Below the pieces are notes generated by a model, which was not told the DNA's origin, searched no databases, and was given only the letters and a program-made list of their open reading frames with translations. DNA of 64,000 nt, taken from the NCBI RefSeq assembly GCF_019931145.1, contig NZ_JAIOUV010000004.1, positions 1 to 64,000 of the forward strand, written 5' to 3'. Numbering within the stretch: the stretch's first letter is position 1; the number at the start of each line of letters is the position of its first letter. The DNA is from Marinicella meishanensis (GTDB taxonomy: Bacteria; Pseudomonadota; Gammaproteobacteria; Xanthomonadales; Marinicellaceae). Position numbers and translations under genes: made by a program. Positions 36,235 to 45,400 of the stretch are shown here, piece after piece.

Positions 36235-38463
36235 ATGAATGAGCGCCAGAGAACCTTGCCACGGGTCGCCCTGATCGGCAACCCCAATTGTGGCAAAACC
36301 ACCCTGTTCAATGCGCTGGCAGGGCAAAACAAAAAAACCGGCAACTGGGCCGGGGTCACCGTCAACCAAACCCAAGCCCGCCTGGTGCGCCACAACACCC
36401 AGTTCACCTTGGTCGATTTACCCGGGATTTATGGCTTGTCGCTGGCTGATTTGAGCCAAGATGAACGGGTGGTCAAACAGGCCATTGAACGTGGCGACAT
36501 CGACCTGTATGTCAATGTACTGAATGCCAACAACCTGGAACGCGGCTTGTTCCTGACCAGCGAAGTATTGGATTTGGACAAACCCACCGTGCTGGTACTC
36601 AACATGGATGACGAGCGGGCCGCCAGTGGCAAAACCATCGACACGCAAAAATTGGCCGCCATGACCGGCTGCCCAGTGATCAGCACCACCGCCATCAAGC
36701 GCATCGGTCTGGTGGCATTGTTTGATGCCATCGCGGCCCACCTGGCCAGCCCCGATCATGTGCCCCATGAGCACACCGAACTGCCGGCCGACATCGAATT
36801 GCCCGCGGCCGATAGCCCTGCGGCCGCCATCAAGGCCCACTTGCAACGCTCAGAAGATGTGCTGGCCGACAGCAAACGCATCTTCGAGGCCCGCTTTGAA
36901 CAGTCTTTACAACTGGCCCAAGCGGTCACCCACACAGCGGAGACCAACACCGAAGCCAACGCCCAAGCCAGCAGCCATACGGCCTTCAACCAGGTGGACC
37001 AGTGGTTGACCCGGCCACTGACCGGCACCTTGGCCTTTTTGTTGGCGATGTACTTGATGTTTTTCTTTGCCATCAATGTGGCCGACGTCTTCATCGACTT
37101 TTTCGACATCGCTGCCGGCGCCCTGTTCATCGACGGCACCAAACAACTGTTGGCTGCCATCCATGCCCCTGACTGGTTGGCAGTGGTGCTGGCCGATGGC
37201 ATCGGTGCCGGCATCCAAACCGTCGCCACCTTCATTCCGGTGATTGGTTTTCTGTTCTTGTTTTTGACCCTGCTGGAAGAGTCCGGTTATATGGTGCGGG
37301 CGGCCTTTGTGATGAACAATTGGTTGCACCGCATCGGCCTGTCAGGCAAAGCCTTTGTGCCCTTGATTGTGAGTTTCGGCTGCAATGTGCCGGCGGTGAT
37401 GGCCACGCGCCAATTGGCCCGTCAAGACGAGCGCATCATCACCACCTTGATGGCCCCGTTCATGTCTTGTGGCGCCCGTTTGTCGGTTTACGCCTTGTTT
37501 GTGGCGGCCTTTTTCACCGAACACGCGGCCTTGATCGTGTTGTCACTGTACCTGATTGGGGTGCTGGTGGCGATTGCCACCGGCTTGTTGATGCGCCGCA
37601 CCATTTTGCCTGGCAAACCCGATCCGTTTGTGATCGAACTGCCCCAATGGCGCTTCCCAGGGGTTCGCCACATCCTCAAATCAACCTGGCACAAGCTGCG
37701 GGGTTTCATCGTCGATGCCGGAAAAATCATCATCGTCATCGTGCTGATTTTGCAACTGATAGCTTCGATTGGTCGGGATTTCAGCTGGGGCAACGAAGAC
37801 ATCGACGAGTCCTTACTGGCGGCCGGGTCGCAAATCGCCACCCCGCTGTTTGCGCCGATGGGCATTGATGAGGACAATTGGCCGGCGGTGTTGGGCTTGT
37901 TCACGGGCTTGTTGGCCAAAGAAGTGATGGTCGGGTCGCTGGACGCCATCTACACCAAATCCATCGAGGAGACCGACGCCAGCATCGGCGAACAACTGTT
38001 GGCCGCGGTACAAACCATTCCTGACAAAGCCGTCGGTCTGGCCGATGCCCTGGTCGATCCGCTGGGTATGTCATTAACCGAAATTGATGCGGTGGAAACC
38101 ATGGCTGAAAACCAAGGGGTTTCAAGTCAACTGTTTGGCATTTTACAGGACAAATTCAGCAGCACTTGGGCTGCCTATGCCTACCTGCTGTTCGTGTTGT
38201 TGTATTTCCCCTGTGTGACGGTGATCGCCACCATTGCCAAGGAATCGGGCAAAAAATGGGCGGTGTTTTCCGCCACCTATTCAACCGCGGTGGCCTACCT
38301 GATCGCCAGTGGCTTTTATCAGGTGGTGATGTTCAAGAACCAACCCGTGTTTGCCTCCTTGTGGTTATTGGGTTCGGTGCTGGCCATGGGGGTATTTTAC
38401 GGGGTCTTGAAAAGGCATGCCAAGCAAACCCGACAGCAGACCATTCCGCTGCACATCACATAA
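36235..38463 (+). CDS. feoB: Ferrous iron transporter FeoB
   Basis: A 742-residue inner-membrane Fe(II) transporter. The N-terminal G domain has GNPNCGKTTLFNALAG (G1), DLPGIYGL (G3) and the NMDD (G4-like) stretch. A helical spacer follows, then a membrane part with two Gate regions (for example VSFGCNVPAVMATRQL and YFPCVTVIATIAKESG). The length is close to that of E. coli FeoB. No feoC follows; mutL starts after about 55 bases. Confidence 0.95.
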   Translation: MNERQRTLPRVALIGNPNCGKTTLFNALAGQNKKTGNWAGVTVNQTQARLVRHNTQFTLVDLPGIYGLSLADLSQDERVVKQAIERGDIDLYVNVLNANNLERGLFLTSEVLDLDKPTVLVLNMDDERAASGKTIDTQKLAAMTGCPVISTTAIKRIGLVALFDAIAAHLASPDHVPHEHTELPADIELPAADSPAAAIKAHLQRSEDVLADSKRIFEARFEQSLQLAQAVTHTAETNTEANAQASSHTAFNQVDQWLTRPLTGTLAFLLAMYLMFFFAINVADVFIDFFDIAAGALFIDGTKQLLAAIHAPDWLAVVLADGIGAGIQTVATFIPVIGFLFLFLTLLEESGYMVRAAFVMNNWLHRIGLSGKAFVPLIVSFGCNVPAVMATRQLARQDERIITTLMAPFMSCGARLSVYALFVAAFFTEHAALIVLSLYLIGVLVAIATGLLMRRTILPGKPDPFVIELPQWRFPGVRHILKSTWHKLRGFIVDAGKIIIVIVLILQLIASIGRDFSWGNEDIDESLLAAGSQIATPLFAPMGIDEDNWPAVLGLFTGLLAKEVMVGSLDAIYTKSIEETDASIGEQLLAAVQTIPDKAVGLADALVDPLGMSLTEIDAVETMAENQGVSSQLFGILQDKFSSTWAAYAYLLFVLLYFPCVTVIATIAKESGKKWAVFSATYSTAVAYLIASGFYQVVMFKNQPVFASLWLLGSVLAMGVFYGVLKRHAKQTRQQTIPLHIT

Positions 38464-38504
38464 TCGCAGACAGGAAACGCTGCAGAGATCGGCCCCACAC
38501 GTGT

Positions 38505-38510
38505 TAAAAT
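38505..38510 (+). promoter_or_regulatory. -10 element directly before mutL
   Basis: TAAAAT ends 7 bases before the mutL ATG, which would give a leaderless or nearly leaderless transcript. The -35 (TGCAGA) is weak. Confidence 0.35.
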
Positions 38511-38517
38511 AAGTGCC

Positions 38518-40347
38518 ATGCCTATCAGACAATTACCCAATCAATTGATCGACCAAATCGCCGCTGGCGAAGTGGTTGAACGACCGGCTTCGGTGGTCAA
38601 AGAACTGGTCGAAAATGCCTTGGACGCCGGTGCCACCGTGATCGACATCGACGTGCAGACCGGCGGCAAGAAGCGCATCAAAATCACCGACAACGGCCAA
38701 GGCATTCCTGAGGCCGATTTGGCCATGGCTTTACAGCGCCACGCCACCAGTAAAATCCACTCCTTGGACGACCTGGAATCGTTGTTGACCATGGGTTTTC
38801 GTGGCGAAGCTTTGCCCAGCATCGCTTCGGTCAGTCGTTTTGAATTGATTTCCCGCCACCAAGGTGCCGAGATGGCCTACCAGATCAGCGCCCACGGCGG
38901 CGAGATTGACGGTCCCAAACCGGCGGCCCATCCGGTGGGCACCACAGTGATTGTGGCCGATTTGTTTTTCAACACCCCAGCCCGACGGCGGTTTTTGAAA
39001 ACCGACAAAACCGAATACCTGCGCATTGATGAGCTGATCAAGCGCGTGTCCTTGTCACGCTTTGATGTCACCTTCCGCCTCAGCCACAACGGCAAAATGA
39101 TCCGCAATGCCCAAGGTGGCGACACCGAAATCTTGCGCCACCAACGCATCAACCAACTGTGTGGCAAAGACTTCATCGACAACGCCATTTTCATCACACA
39201 ACAACGCGGCAACTTGCGCCTGTCGGGATGGGTGGCCAAACCGTCGTGGAATCGGGCGCAACCGGACCGGCAATTTTTCTACATCAACCAACGCATGATC
39301 AAAGACAAGCTGGTGGGTCATGCCATCCGCCAAGCCTATCAAGACGTGCTGTTCCATGGTCGCTTTCCGGCTTTTGTGCTGTACCTGGAAATCGATCCTG
39401 AATTGGTCGATGTCAACGTCCACCCGACCAAACACGAAGTGCGCTTTCGCGATTCCAAGCTGGTGCATGACTTCATTTTTGGCTCCATCCATCAGTCGCT
39501 GGCCGCCACCCGTGTCGGTGCCATGCAAGAGTCCAAAGCCGAGCCCTTGCCGGATTACTCACAAATGCAACACCGCATGAACCTGTCTGGCGGGGGTGGT
39601 TACGGTGGTTTGGGTGCCAGCACCCCAGCAGCAGGTGTGCGCGAGGCCAGTTTTGACTATTTACAACAATCGGCCCAAGCAAGCAGCCAATTGCACACTT
39701 ATCCGGTGGGTGATGCCATCAGCAGCCCCAGCTTACCTGAGGCCGATGGTCAACACCAAGACATCCCGCCTTTGGGTTATGCCAAAGCGCAGATCCACGG
39801 GGTGTTCATCATCGCCGAAAACCAGCATGGCCTGATCATCGTCGACATGCACGCGGCCCATGAGCGCATCACCTATGAGCGCATGAAAGAAAAATTCCAT
39901 GCCGATGCCTTGAAAAACCAAAAACTGTTGGTGCCGATTCAGGTCAATGTGTCGGCCCGCGAAGTGGGTGCGGTGGAATCCCACCGAGAGTGGTTTGAAC
40001 AATTGGGCTTTGAGTTGGGGGTCATGGGTGAAGAAAGCCTGGTGATCCGCAAGATTCCCGCCATGTTGGCCAATGCCGATGTGGAAAACCTGATCAAAGA
40101 CGTGTTGTCTGAAATTGTGGCCTTGGGCTCCAGCCAAAAAATCGAAGCCCAGATTAATGAGATCATGTCGACCATGGCCTGTCATGGCTCGGTGCGGGCC
40201 AATCGCCAACTGTCGATCATGGAAATGAACGCCTTGTTGCGTGACATGGAACACACCTTGCGTTCGGATCAGTGCAACCACGGCCGCCCCACCTGGGCTC
40301 AATTGGACATGAAACAACTGGACAAATTATTCCTTCGTGGTCAATAA
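38518..40347 (+). CDS. mutL: DNA mismatch repair protein MutL, endonuclease type
   Basis: A 609-residue mismatch-repair ATPase. The GHKL ATPase domain has VVKELVENALDAG, DNGQGIPE and GFRGEALPSIASVS. A glycine- and serine-rich linker (about 350-420) follows. The C-terminal domain carries the metal-binding nicking motif DMHAAHERITYE plus ACHGSVRANR and CNHGRPT. The MutL of bacteria that lack MutH has this motif, so here MutL itself probably nicks the strand. miaA follows after 9 bases. Confidence 0.96.
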   Translation: MPIRQLPNQLIDQIAAGEVVERPASVVKELVENALDAGATVIDIDVQTGGKKRIKITDNGQGIPEADLAMALQRHATSKIHSLDDLESLLTMGFRGEALPSIASVSRFELISRHQGAEMAYQISAHGGEIDGPKPAAHPVGTTVIVADLFFNTPARRRFLKTDKTEYLRIDELIKRVSLSRFDVTFRLSHNGKMIRNAQGGDTEILRHQRINQLCGKDFIDNAIFITQQRGNLRLSGWVAKPSWNRAQPDRQFFYINQRMIKDKLVGHAIRQAYQDVLFHGRFPAFVLYLEIDPELVDVNVHPTKHEVRFRDSKLVHDFIFGSIHQSLAATRVGAMQESKAEPLPDYSQMQHRMNLSGGGGYGGLGASTPAAGVREASFDYLQQSAQASSQLHTYPVGDAISSPSLPEADGQHQDIPPLGYAKAQIHGVFIIAENQHGLIIVDMHAAHERITYERMKEKFHADALKNQKLLVPIQVNVSAREVGAVESHREWFEQLGFELGVMGEESLVIRKIPAMLANADVENLIKDVLSEIVALGSSQKIEAQINEIMSTMACHGSVRANRQLSIMEMNALLRDMEHTLRSDQCNHGRPTWAQLDMKQLDKLFLRGQ

Positions 40348-40356
40348 TCATCCGCC

Positions 40357-41301
40357 ATGGTGGATCAAACTGCAGCAGCCAAAGCCATCTTGCTGATGGG
40401 ACCAACGGCAGCGGGTAAAACCGATGCCGCCATCTTGCTGCACGAACAATTCAACGCCAACATCATCTCCGTGGATTCCGCCTTGGTTTACAAGGGCATG
40501 GACATCGGCACCGCCAAACCCGACGCCGCCACCCTGGCCCGCGCGCCTCATGCCTTGGTCGATGTCTGTGAGCCGTGGGAACCTTATTCGGCTTCGAACT
40601 TTTGTCACGACGCCAAAAACCTGATGCAAGCCAGCAGCGAAAGTGGCCGCATGCCGTTGTTGGCCGGCGGCACCATGTTGTATTACCACGCCCTACAGCA
40701 CGGTTTGTCGCAACTGCCAGCAGCCGACCCAGCCGTGCGGGCCAAAATCCAAGCCATGGCAGACGAGTTTGGTTGGGAACACGTGCACGAACAATTGGCC
40801 GAAGTCGATCCAGACAGCGCCACCCGCATCCACCCCAATGACCCGCAGCGCATCAACCGGGCCTATGAAGTGTATTTATTGACCGGGCAAACCATGACCA
40901 CCTTGTATGCCATGGACCAGGGTCAAAAGCTGCCTTTCCAAACCTTGAAAATCATCATTGCACCGGCCGACCGCAGCCTCCTGCACCAGCGCATCGCCAT
41001 GCGCTTTGAACAGATGCTGGCGCAAGGTTTTTTGGATGAAATGCGCAGCTTGATGGCCGATTCCCGCAACCACGATGAATTGCCATCGATGCGATCGGTG
41101 GGTTACCGCCAGGCTTGGGAACACCTCGAGCACAACACCAGTCGCGAGGATTTCATCTTCAAAGGCATCGCTGCCACCCGCCAACTGGCCAAGCGGCAAT
41201 TGACCTGGTTGCGCAAAGAACCGGACGCCATTTGGCTGGATCCCACCCAACCCGATTACTTGGCGCAGTTACAAGATCAGGTGCATGCCTTCATCGACTG
41301 A
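40357..41301 (+). CDS. miaA: tRNA dimethylallyltransferase
   Basis: A 314-residue enzyme that adds an isopentenyl group to A37 of tRNAs reading UNN codons. The P-loop is MGPTAAGKTDAA. Conserved blocks are SVDSALVYKGMDIGTAKP, LLAGGTMLYYHAL and RSVGYRQAWEHL. It is in the usual mutL-miaA order and probably in one operon with mutL. hfq, the common next gene, is absent; dtd follows instead. Confidence 0.95.
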   Translation: MVDQTAAAKAILLMGPTAAGKTDAAILLHEQFNANIISVDSALVYKGMDIGTAKPDAATLARAPHALVDVCEPWEPYSASNFCHDAKNLMQASSESGRMPLLAGGTMLYYHALQHGLSQLPAADPAVRAKIQAMADEFGWEHVHEQLAEVDPDSATRIHPNDPQRINRAYEVYLLTGQTMTTLYAMDQGQKLPFQTLKIIIAPADRSLLHQRIAMRFEQMLAQGFLDEMRSLMADSRNHDELPSMRSVGYRQAWEHLEHNTSREDFIFKGIAATRQLAKRQLTWLRKEPDAIWLDPTQPDYLAQLQDQVHAFID

Positions 41302-41349
41302 ATTCACGCTAAATACAGCCCCAGGCCTAAATTTTTCCCTGTTTTCTGC

Positions 41350-41355
41350 TAATAT
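41350..41355 (+). promoter_or_regulatory. -10 element directly before dtd
   Basis: TAATAT ends 8 bases before the dtd ATG, so a transcript from here would start at or near the start codon. No clear -35 is seen. Confidence 0.35.
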
Positions 41356-41363
41356 CCCAGTTC

Positions 41364-41801
41364 ATGAAAGCCCTGATCCAACGCGTTAAACAAGCCCAGG
41401 TCGCAGTCGGCGGTCAAACCGTGGGCCAGATCCAACAAGGCATTTTGGCTTTGATCGGGGTGGAGCGCGAGGACACCGTGCAAGACGCCGAAAAAATCCT
41501 GGGTAAAATCGCTCGTTACCGCCTCTTTGCCGATGACGCGGGCAAAATGAATTTATCCCTGAATGACATCCAAGGTCAGCTGTTGTTGGTGTCGCAATTC
41601 ACGCTGGTGGCCGACACCAAAAAAGGCAACCGACCTGGCTTCTCCCGCGGCGCCACCCCAGCGCATGGACAACACATCTTCAATCAAATGGTGGCGCTAG
41701 CGAAACAAACCGGCTTGCACACCGAAACCGGCCAGTTCGGTGCCGACATGCAAGTCAGTCTGGTCAATGACGGACCCGTGACCTTTTGGTTGGAAAGCTG
41801 A
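41364..41801 (+). CDS. dtd: D-aminoacyl-tRNA deacylase
   Basis: A 145-residue cytosolic enzyme that removes D-amino acids wrongly attached to tRNA. The family start MKALIQRVKQAQVAVGGQ, the SQFTLVADTKKGNRPGFS block (containing the catalytic SQFTL region) and the NDGPVTFWLES end (Gly-cisPro-type NDGPVT) are all intact. The length is normal. Confidence 0.95.
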   Translation: MKALIQRVKQAQVAVGGQTVGQIQQGILALIGVEREDTVQDAEKILGKIARYRLFADDAGKMNLSLNDIQGQLLLVSQFTLVADTKKGNRPGFSRGATPAHGQHIFNQMVALAKQTGLHTETGQFGADMQVSLVNDGPVTFWLES

Positions 41802-41851
41802 CTGCGGTCATTTCTTCTCATCGAGCACGAATGATGACAATTGTCACAATT

Positions 41852-44638
41852 TCAACTTTCAGGATTCACTGAAGCAGACAGGGACAAGCGCTGTATCCAT
41901 TGGTTGATCAGGGCCAACTGTGCGGCTGGCACAACAACCTGATGGGTCGAATTGTTGGACGCTGCGGCCAACTCACAATGCCGATGCCACACGGCCAAAT
42001 ACACCGGGTTGATCAATGCTGCTGGTTGGCGGTCAAGTTGGCAATGGTCTGGGTCATCACTGGCTAAGGTCAACTGTTGCCACAATGACATGGCATCGGC
42101 TGGCGAACGGTCAGCCGCCACCGCCACGTCTTGTCCAGGCTGTAACAATTCACCCAGGGCCGCCACCACCGCCAGGTCATCAGCCAAGTTTTGGGCTTGT
42201 TGCCAAAATTGGGCGGCTGCCAGCTGATCACCGGCCAACCAAGCGCCCAAACCCATTTCAGCGACATTGATGGCCTGATCGCTGATATCGGTCTCGGTGC
42301 GCCCTTGGCCTTTTGCGGTCACATGATCGACATTGACTTGCCAAGCTTGTTGCGCCAATTCGTGGTGACCCAAACTGGCCAGCAATTGCGCCAATAGCTG
42401 CAGATACAAAGCCACCCGTGGATGGTCTCGACCATACATCTGATGGGCCAAACTCAAACCATTCAATGCAGCGTCAAAGGCCACTTCGTGCTGGCCTGCT
42501 TTGAGGTTGAATTCATGGCGCAAGTCCTGAATGATCATGGAGGTGAACTGGTGATTGCGCTTGGCGGCAATGGCAGCCGCTTGTTCCAACTGCTGCAAGG
42601 CAGCCAGCGGCTGGCCGGTGTTGAACAGGTATTTGGCGTGATAACTCATGTTGCGCGCCAACACATGACTGTCGGGATCAAACGCCTGGACCCGCGCCAC
42701 CGATTCCTCCAAATAGGGTCGAGCCAGTGCGTATTGATCTTGCAGCATATACATGCGGCCAAAACCATTCAAGATGGTGGCATAAGCTGTGTTGTCACGA
42801 CCCAATGAAGCGGCAATGTGAGACAAACTCTTGGTATAAAAATCAGCGGACAGCTCATAGGCCCCTTGTCGCCGAGTGATCACGGCAAATGAATTGTAAG
42901 TTCGGCCCAGTGCTTCGCGGTCTTTGATGCGCCCAGATTCCATCAACTCATGAGCCACTCGCATGTACTGGTAGGCGGTTTCATTTTCAAAGCGCTCCAC
43001 ATGGCACTTGATGATGGCATTCAAGGCGTTCAATCGCACCGATGGAAAATCTTCGGGCGCTGCATCCAGTTGTGCAATCACCGAATGACCAACCTGCAAA
43101 CAGCGTTCGAAGGCACCATCGGCATGGTGGTGGCCGGCGGCTTCATACAACCAATACAAAGCGGGGCGTGACAGGGCCCCTTCGGTTTTCACATAAATCT
43201 GATGAATCTGTTCTGCGGTGGTGGCGGCCTCGTCATACAAGGCCAATTGGGTGTAAATTTCAGTCACCTTGGTGAGGATTTCTATTTGACTCTCTGGATC
43301 TTCGGCCAAAGCATCCTGATTCTGTGACAAGGTGAGCTTGACCGCTTCTCGAATGGTGGTGGCGCCCTGATTGGGATGAGCCGGATCAGCTTGGCTGAGG
43401 ACCCGGGTCATGAAATCCAAGGTGGTTTGAGCCCGATTCGCTTCCTGCCTGGCTTCCATGGCATAGTACTGCACCACCACCATGGCCACCAACAAAACCA
43501 GAGACAAAGACAACAAACCCACAGTCAACCATCGATTCCTCTGCACAAACTTCTGCAAGTGATAAGCCCGCCCACCTTGCATGGCTGCCACCGGCTCATT
43601 GGCCAGCCAATGGGCCAAATCGGCTGCCAAATCATGCATCGTCACGTACCTTTTGAGGGGGTCTTGGTGCATGGCGCGCAAAATGATTTGGCCCAGTTCG
43701 GGGTTCACTGAGTGGAAGTGTAACAGCTGTTTGATGTGGGCAGTGATGGCTTCAGGGTCATGATCTTGTGCCGTGAATGCTGGCTGCGGTGACCGCCCGG
43801 TGAGCAACTGCAACAGCGTGGCACCCAATGAATAGATGTCGGTTTTGATGGTGATGTGCTCACCCCGCACCTGTTCTGGAGACGCGATGTTGGGGGTGTA
43901 AATGGGATGGGATTGGCGTTGTTGCTGATAAGTGAACGCCGCGATACCGAAATCCACAATTTTCAGTTGGTCATTGGCATCCATCAAGATGTTGTCGGCT
44001 TTCAAATCGCCATGAATGATCAAATGATCGTGGGCATTGACCATGGCGGCTGCGGCTTGATGAATCAACTGCACCGTGCGCCGCTCATCGGCCCCTTGCC
44101 GGGCCACGTATTCCCGCAAGGTGATGGCGTCGGCCAACAGCTCCATCACCAAATAATAAATGCCCTCACTGGATTCACCGCCATGATAAAAAGCCACGAT
44201 GTGTTGGTGGTTCAATTTTGACAGCGCTTTCAACTCACGCTGAAATAAGGTGACCAATTCATCCGAATCAGACTGCACCGACAAGACTTTGATGGCCACC
44301 GGCTTTTGCACCGAAGAATCAACCCGTTTGGCCCGGTAAATGGATGACATGCCTCCCACTGCCAACAAATCAGTCAACTCATAATGATCAATGCGTGCAC
44401 CTGTCAGGTCAGTCAGCTGTTGCATGCGTCGGAACAATTGGCTGGCGTCTACATCATCCAGCAAGGTTTTCGATTTGTTCATGGCAGCCAACAACCGTTG
44501 TACGTGTTGTTTCACCGCTGGTGACAATGTGTCATCCGCTGCCAACTTGGCCTGGGCTTGGGCCTCAGTCAGATCTACATAAGCTTCGAATGCGGCTTTG
44601 GCCTGTTGCCACAGGTGCTGTGTATCAGAGGGTTTCAT
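41852..44638 (-). CDS. Membrane Ser/Thr protein kinase with TPR-like sensor region
   Basis: A 928-residue protein. After about 75 residues comes a protein kinase domain (about 75-350): glycine loop LLAVGGMSSIYRA, lysine in PVAIKVL, catalytic loop HGDLKADNILM and DFG in KIVDFGIAAF. The loop reads HGD instead of HRD, so the usual activation-loop arginine contact is missing. A membrane helix (LTVGLLSLSLVLLVAMVVVQYY) is at about 390-412. The remaining 500 residues are tetratricopeptide-like helical repeats, probably periplasmic. ATG 44638 overlaps the sigma-factor stop as ATGA, so kinase and sigma factor are made together. Confidence 0.88.
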   Translation of the reverse strand: MKPSDTQHLWQQAKAAFEAYVDLTEAQAQAKLAADDTLSPAVKQHVQRLLAAMNKSKTLLDDVDASQLFRRMQQLTDLTGARIDHYELTDLLAVGGMSSIYRAKRVDSSVQKPVAIKVLSVQSDSDELVTLFQRELKALSKLNHQHIVAFYHGGESSEGIYYLVMELLADAITLREYVARQGADERRTVQLIHQAAAAMVNAHDHLIIHGDLKADNILMDANDQLKIVDFGIAAFTYQQQRQSHPIYTPNIASPEQVRGEHITIKTDIYSLGATLLQLLTGRSPQPAFTAQDHDPEAITAHIKQLLHFHSVNPELGQIILRAMHQDPLKRYVTMHDLAADLAHWLANEPVAAMQGGRAYHLQKFVQRNRWLTVGLLSLSLVLLVAMVVVQYYAMEARQEANRAQTTLDFMTRVLSQADPAHPNQGATTIREAVKLTLSQNQDALAEDPESQIEILTKVTEIYTQLALYDEAATTAEQIHQIYVKTEGALSRPALYWLYEAAGHHHADGAFERCLQVGHSVIAQLDAAPEDFPSVRLNALNAIIKCHVERFENETAYQYMRVAHELMESGRIKDREALGRTYNSFAVITRRQGAYELSADFYTKSLSHIAASLGRDNTAYATILNGFGRMYMLQDQYALARPYLEESVARVQAFDPDSHVLARNMSYHAKYLFNTGQPLAALQQLEQAAAIAAKRNHQFTSMIIQDLRHEFNLKAGQHEVAFDAALNGLSLAHQMYGRDHPRVALYLQLLAQLLASLGHHELAQQAWQVNVDHVTAKGQGRTETDISDQAINVAEMGLGAWLAGDQLAAAQFWQQAQNLADDLAVVAALGELLQPGQDVAVAADRSPADAMSLWQQLTLASDDPDHCQLDRQPAALINPVYLAVWHRHCELAAASNNSTHQVVVPAAQLALINQWIQRLSLSASVNPES

Positions 44639-45207
44639 GAGGCAGTGCTGTCTTCTATGAGGTTCATCAACAAGGCGCGGGCAATTTGCCATCGCTTGTG
44701 CACTTGTGAAATGCTGCAAGCGTATATTTCGGCCATTTCAGCAAAAGTCATGCCCGAAAAAAACTTCAGGGAGGTCAATTCAGCCAGCGCTGGGTCAATG
44801 ACTTGCAGTTGTTGCAAGGCATCATCCAACAACATCATGTCCAAAGCGATGTCCTTATCTCCCTGCACTTGACTGTGTTGAAAAGCGGTCTCTTGACCTT
44901 GACGTTTCAACCGCTGGTGATGCCGCAGGTTATCGATCAGATAGAAGCGCATGCAACGGGCCGCTGTGTGATAAAAATGCTGCTGATTCTCAAAACTGTA
45001 GTGGCCTTGTAGCTTGAACTTCAAATAGCACTCATTCACCAATACGGTGGGACTCATGTGCTGACCTGGGTTCAGTTTCAACAGTTCCTTGCGGGCCAAT
45101 GCTTTGATCGCTGGGTACAAACGATCAAACAATTCATCACAGGCGCCTGCCGACAAGTGTTGGTCGAACAACGAGGTGATGGCATGCATGTCATTGCGGG
45201 TGTTCAT
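44635..45207 (-). CDS. ECF-type RNA polymerase sigma factor, TIGR02999-like
   Basis: A 190-residue sigma factor. Region 2 is in LARKELLKLNPGQHMSPTVLVNECYLKF and FYHTAARCMRFYLIDNLRHHQR. Region 4 is in LTSLKFFSGMTFAEMAEIYACSISQVHKRWQIARALL. This form is commonly encoded beside Ser/Thr kinases with TPRs, as here. No anti-sigma gene is present, so the kinase may control its activity. ATG 45207 is preferred to the upstream TTG. Confidence 0.88.
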   Translation of the reverse strand: MNTRNDMHAITSLFDQHLSAGACDELFDRLYPAIKALARKELLKLNPGQHMSPTVLVNECYLKFKLQGHYSFENQQHFYHTAARCMRFYLIDNLRHHQRLKRQGQETAFQHSQVQGDKDIALDMMLLDDALQQLQVIDPALAELTSLKFFSGMTFAEMAEIYACSISQVHKRWQIARALLMNLIEDSTAS

Positions 45208-45400
45208 GACCAATCATCATAGCCTTTGCCACGCACCGTCACAAGATCACCAGGATCAGAAGGCTTAAATTGTGAAAGACTTGGCAGTTTATGACCCTCA
45301 AAGGTTTTTTTTCGGCATGGATGAAAAATTTACCTGAATACAGCGAACTCACCAATAAGGGCTGCAAATGCCCCAATTTTTCAACAGTTAGGAGTATGAC

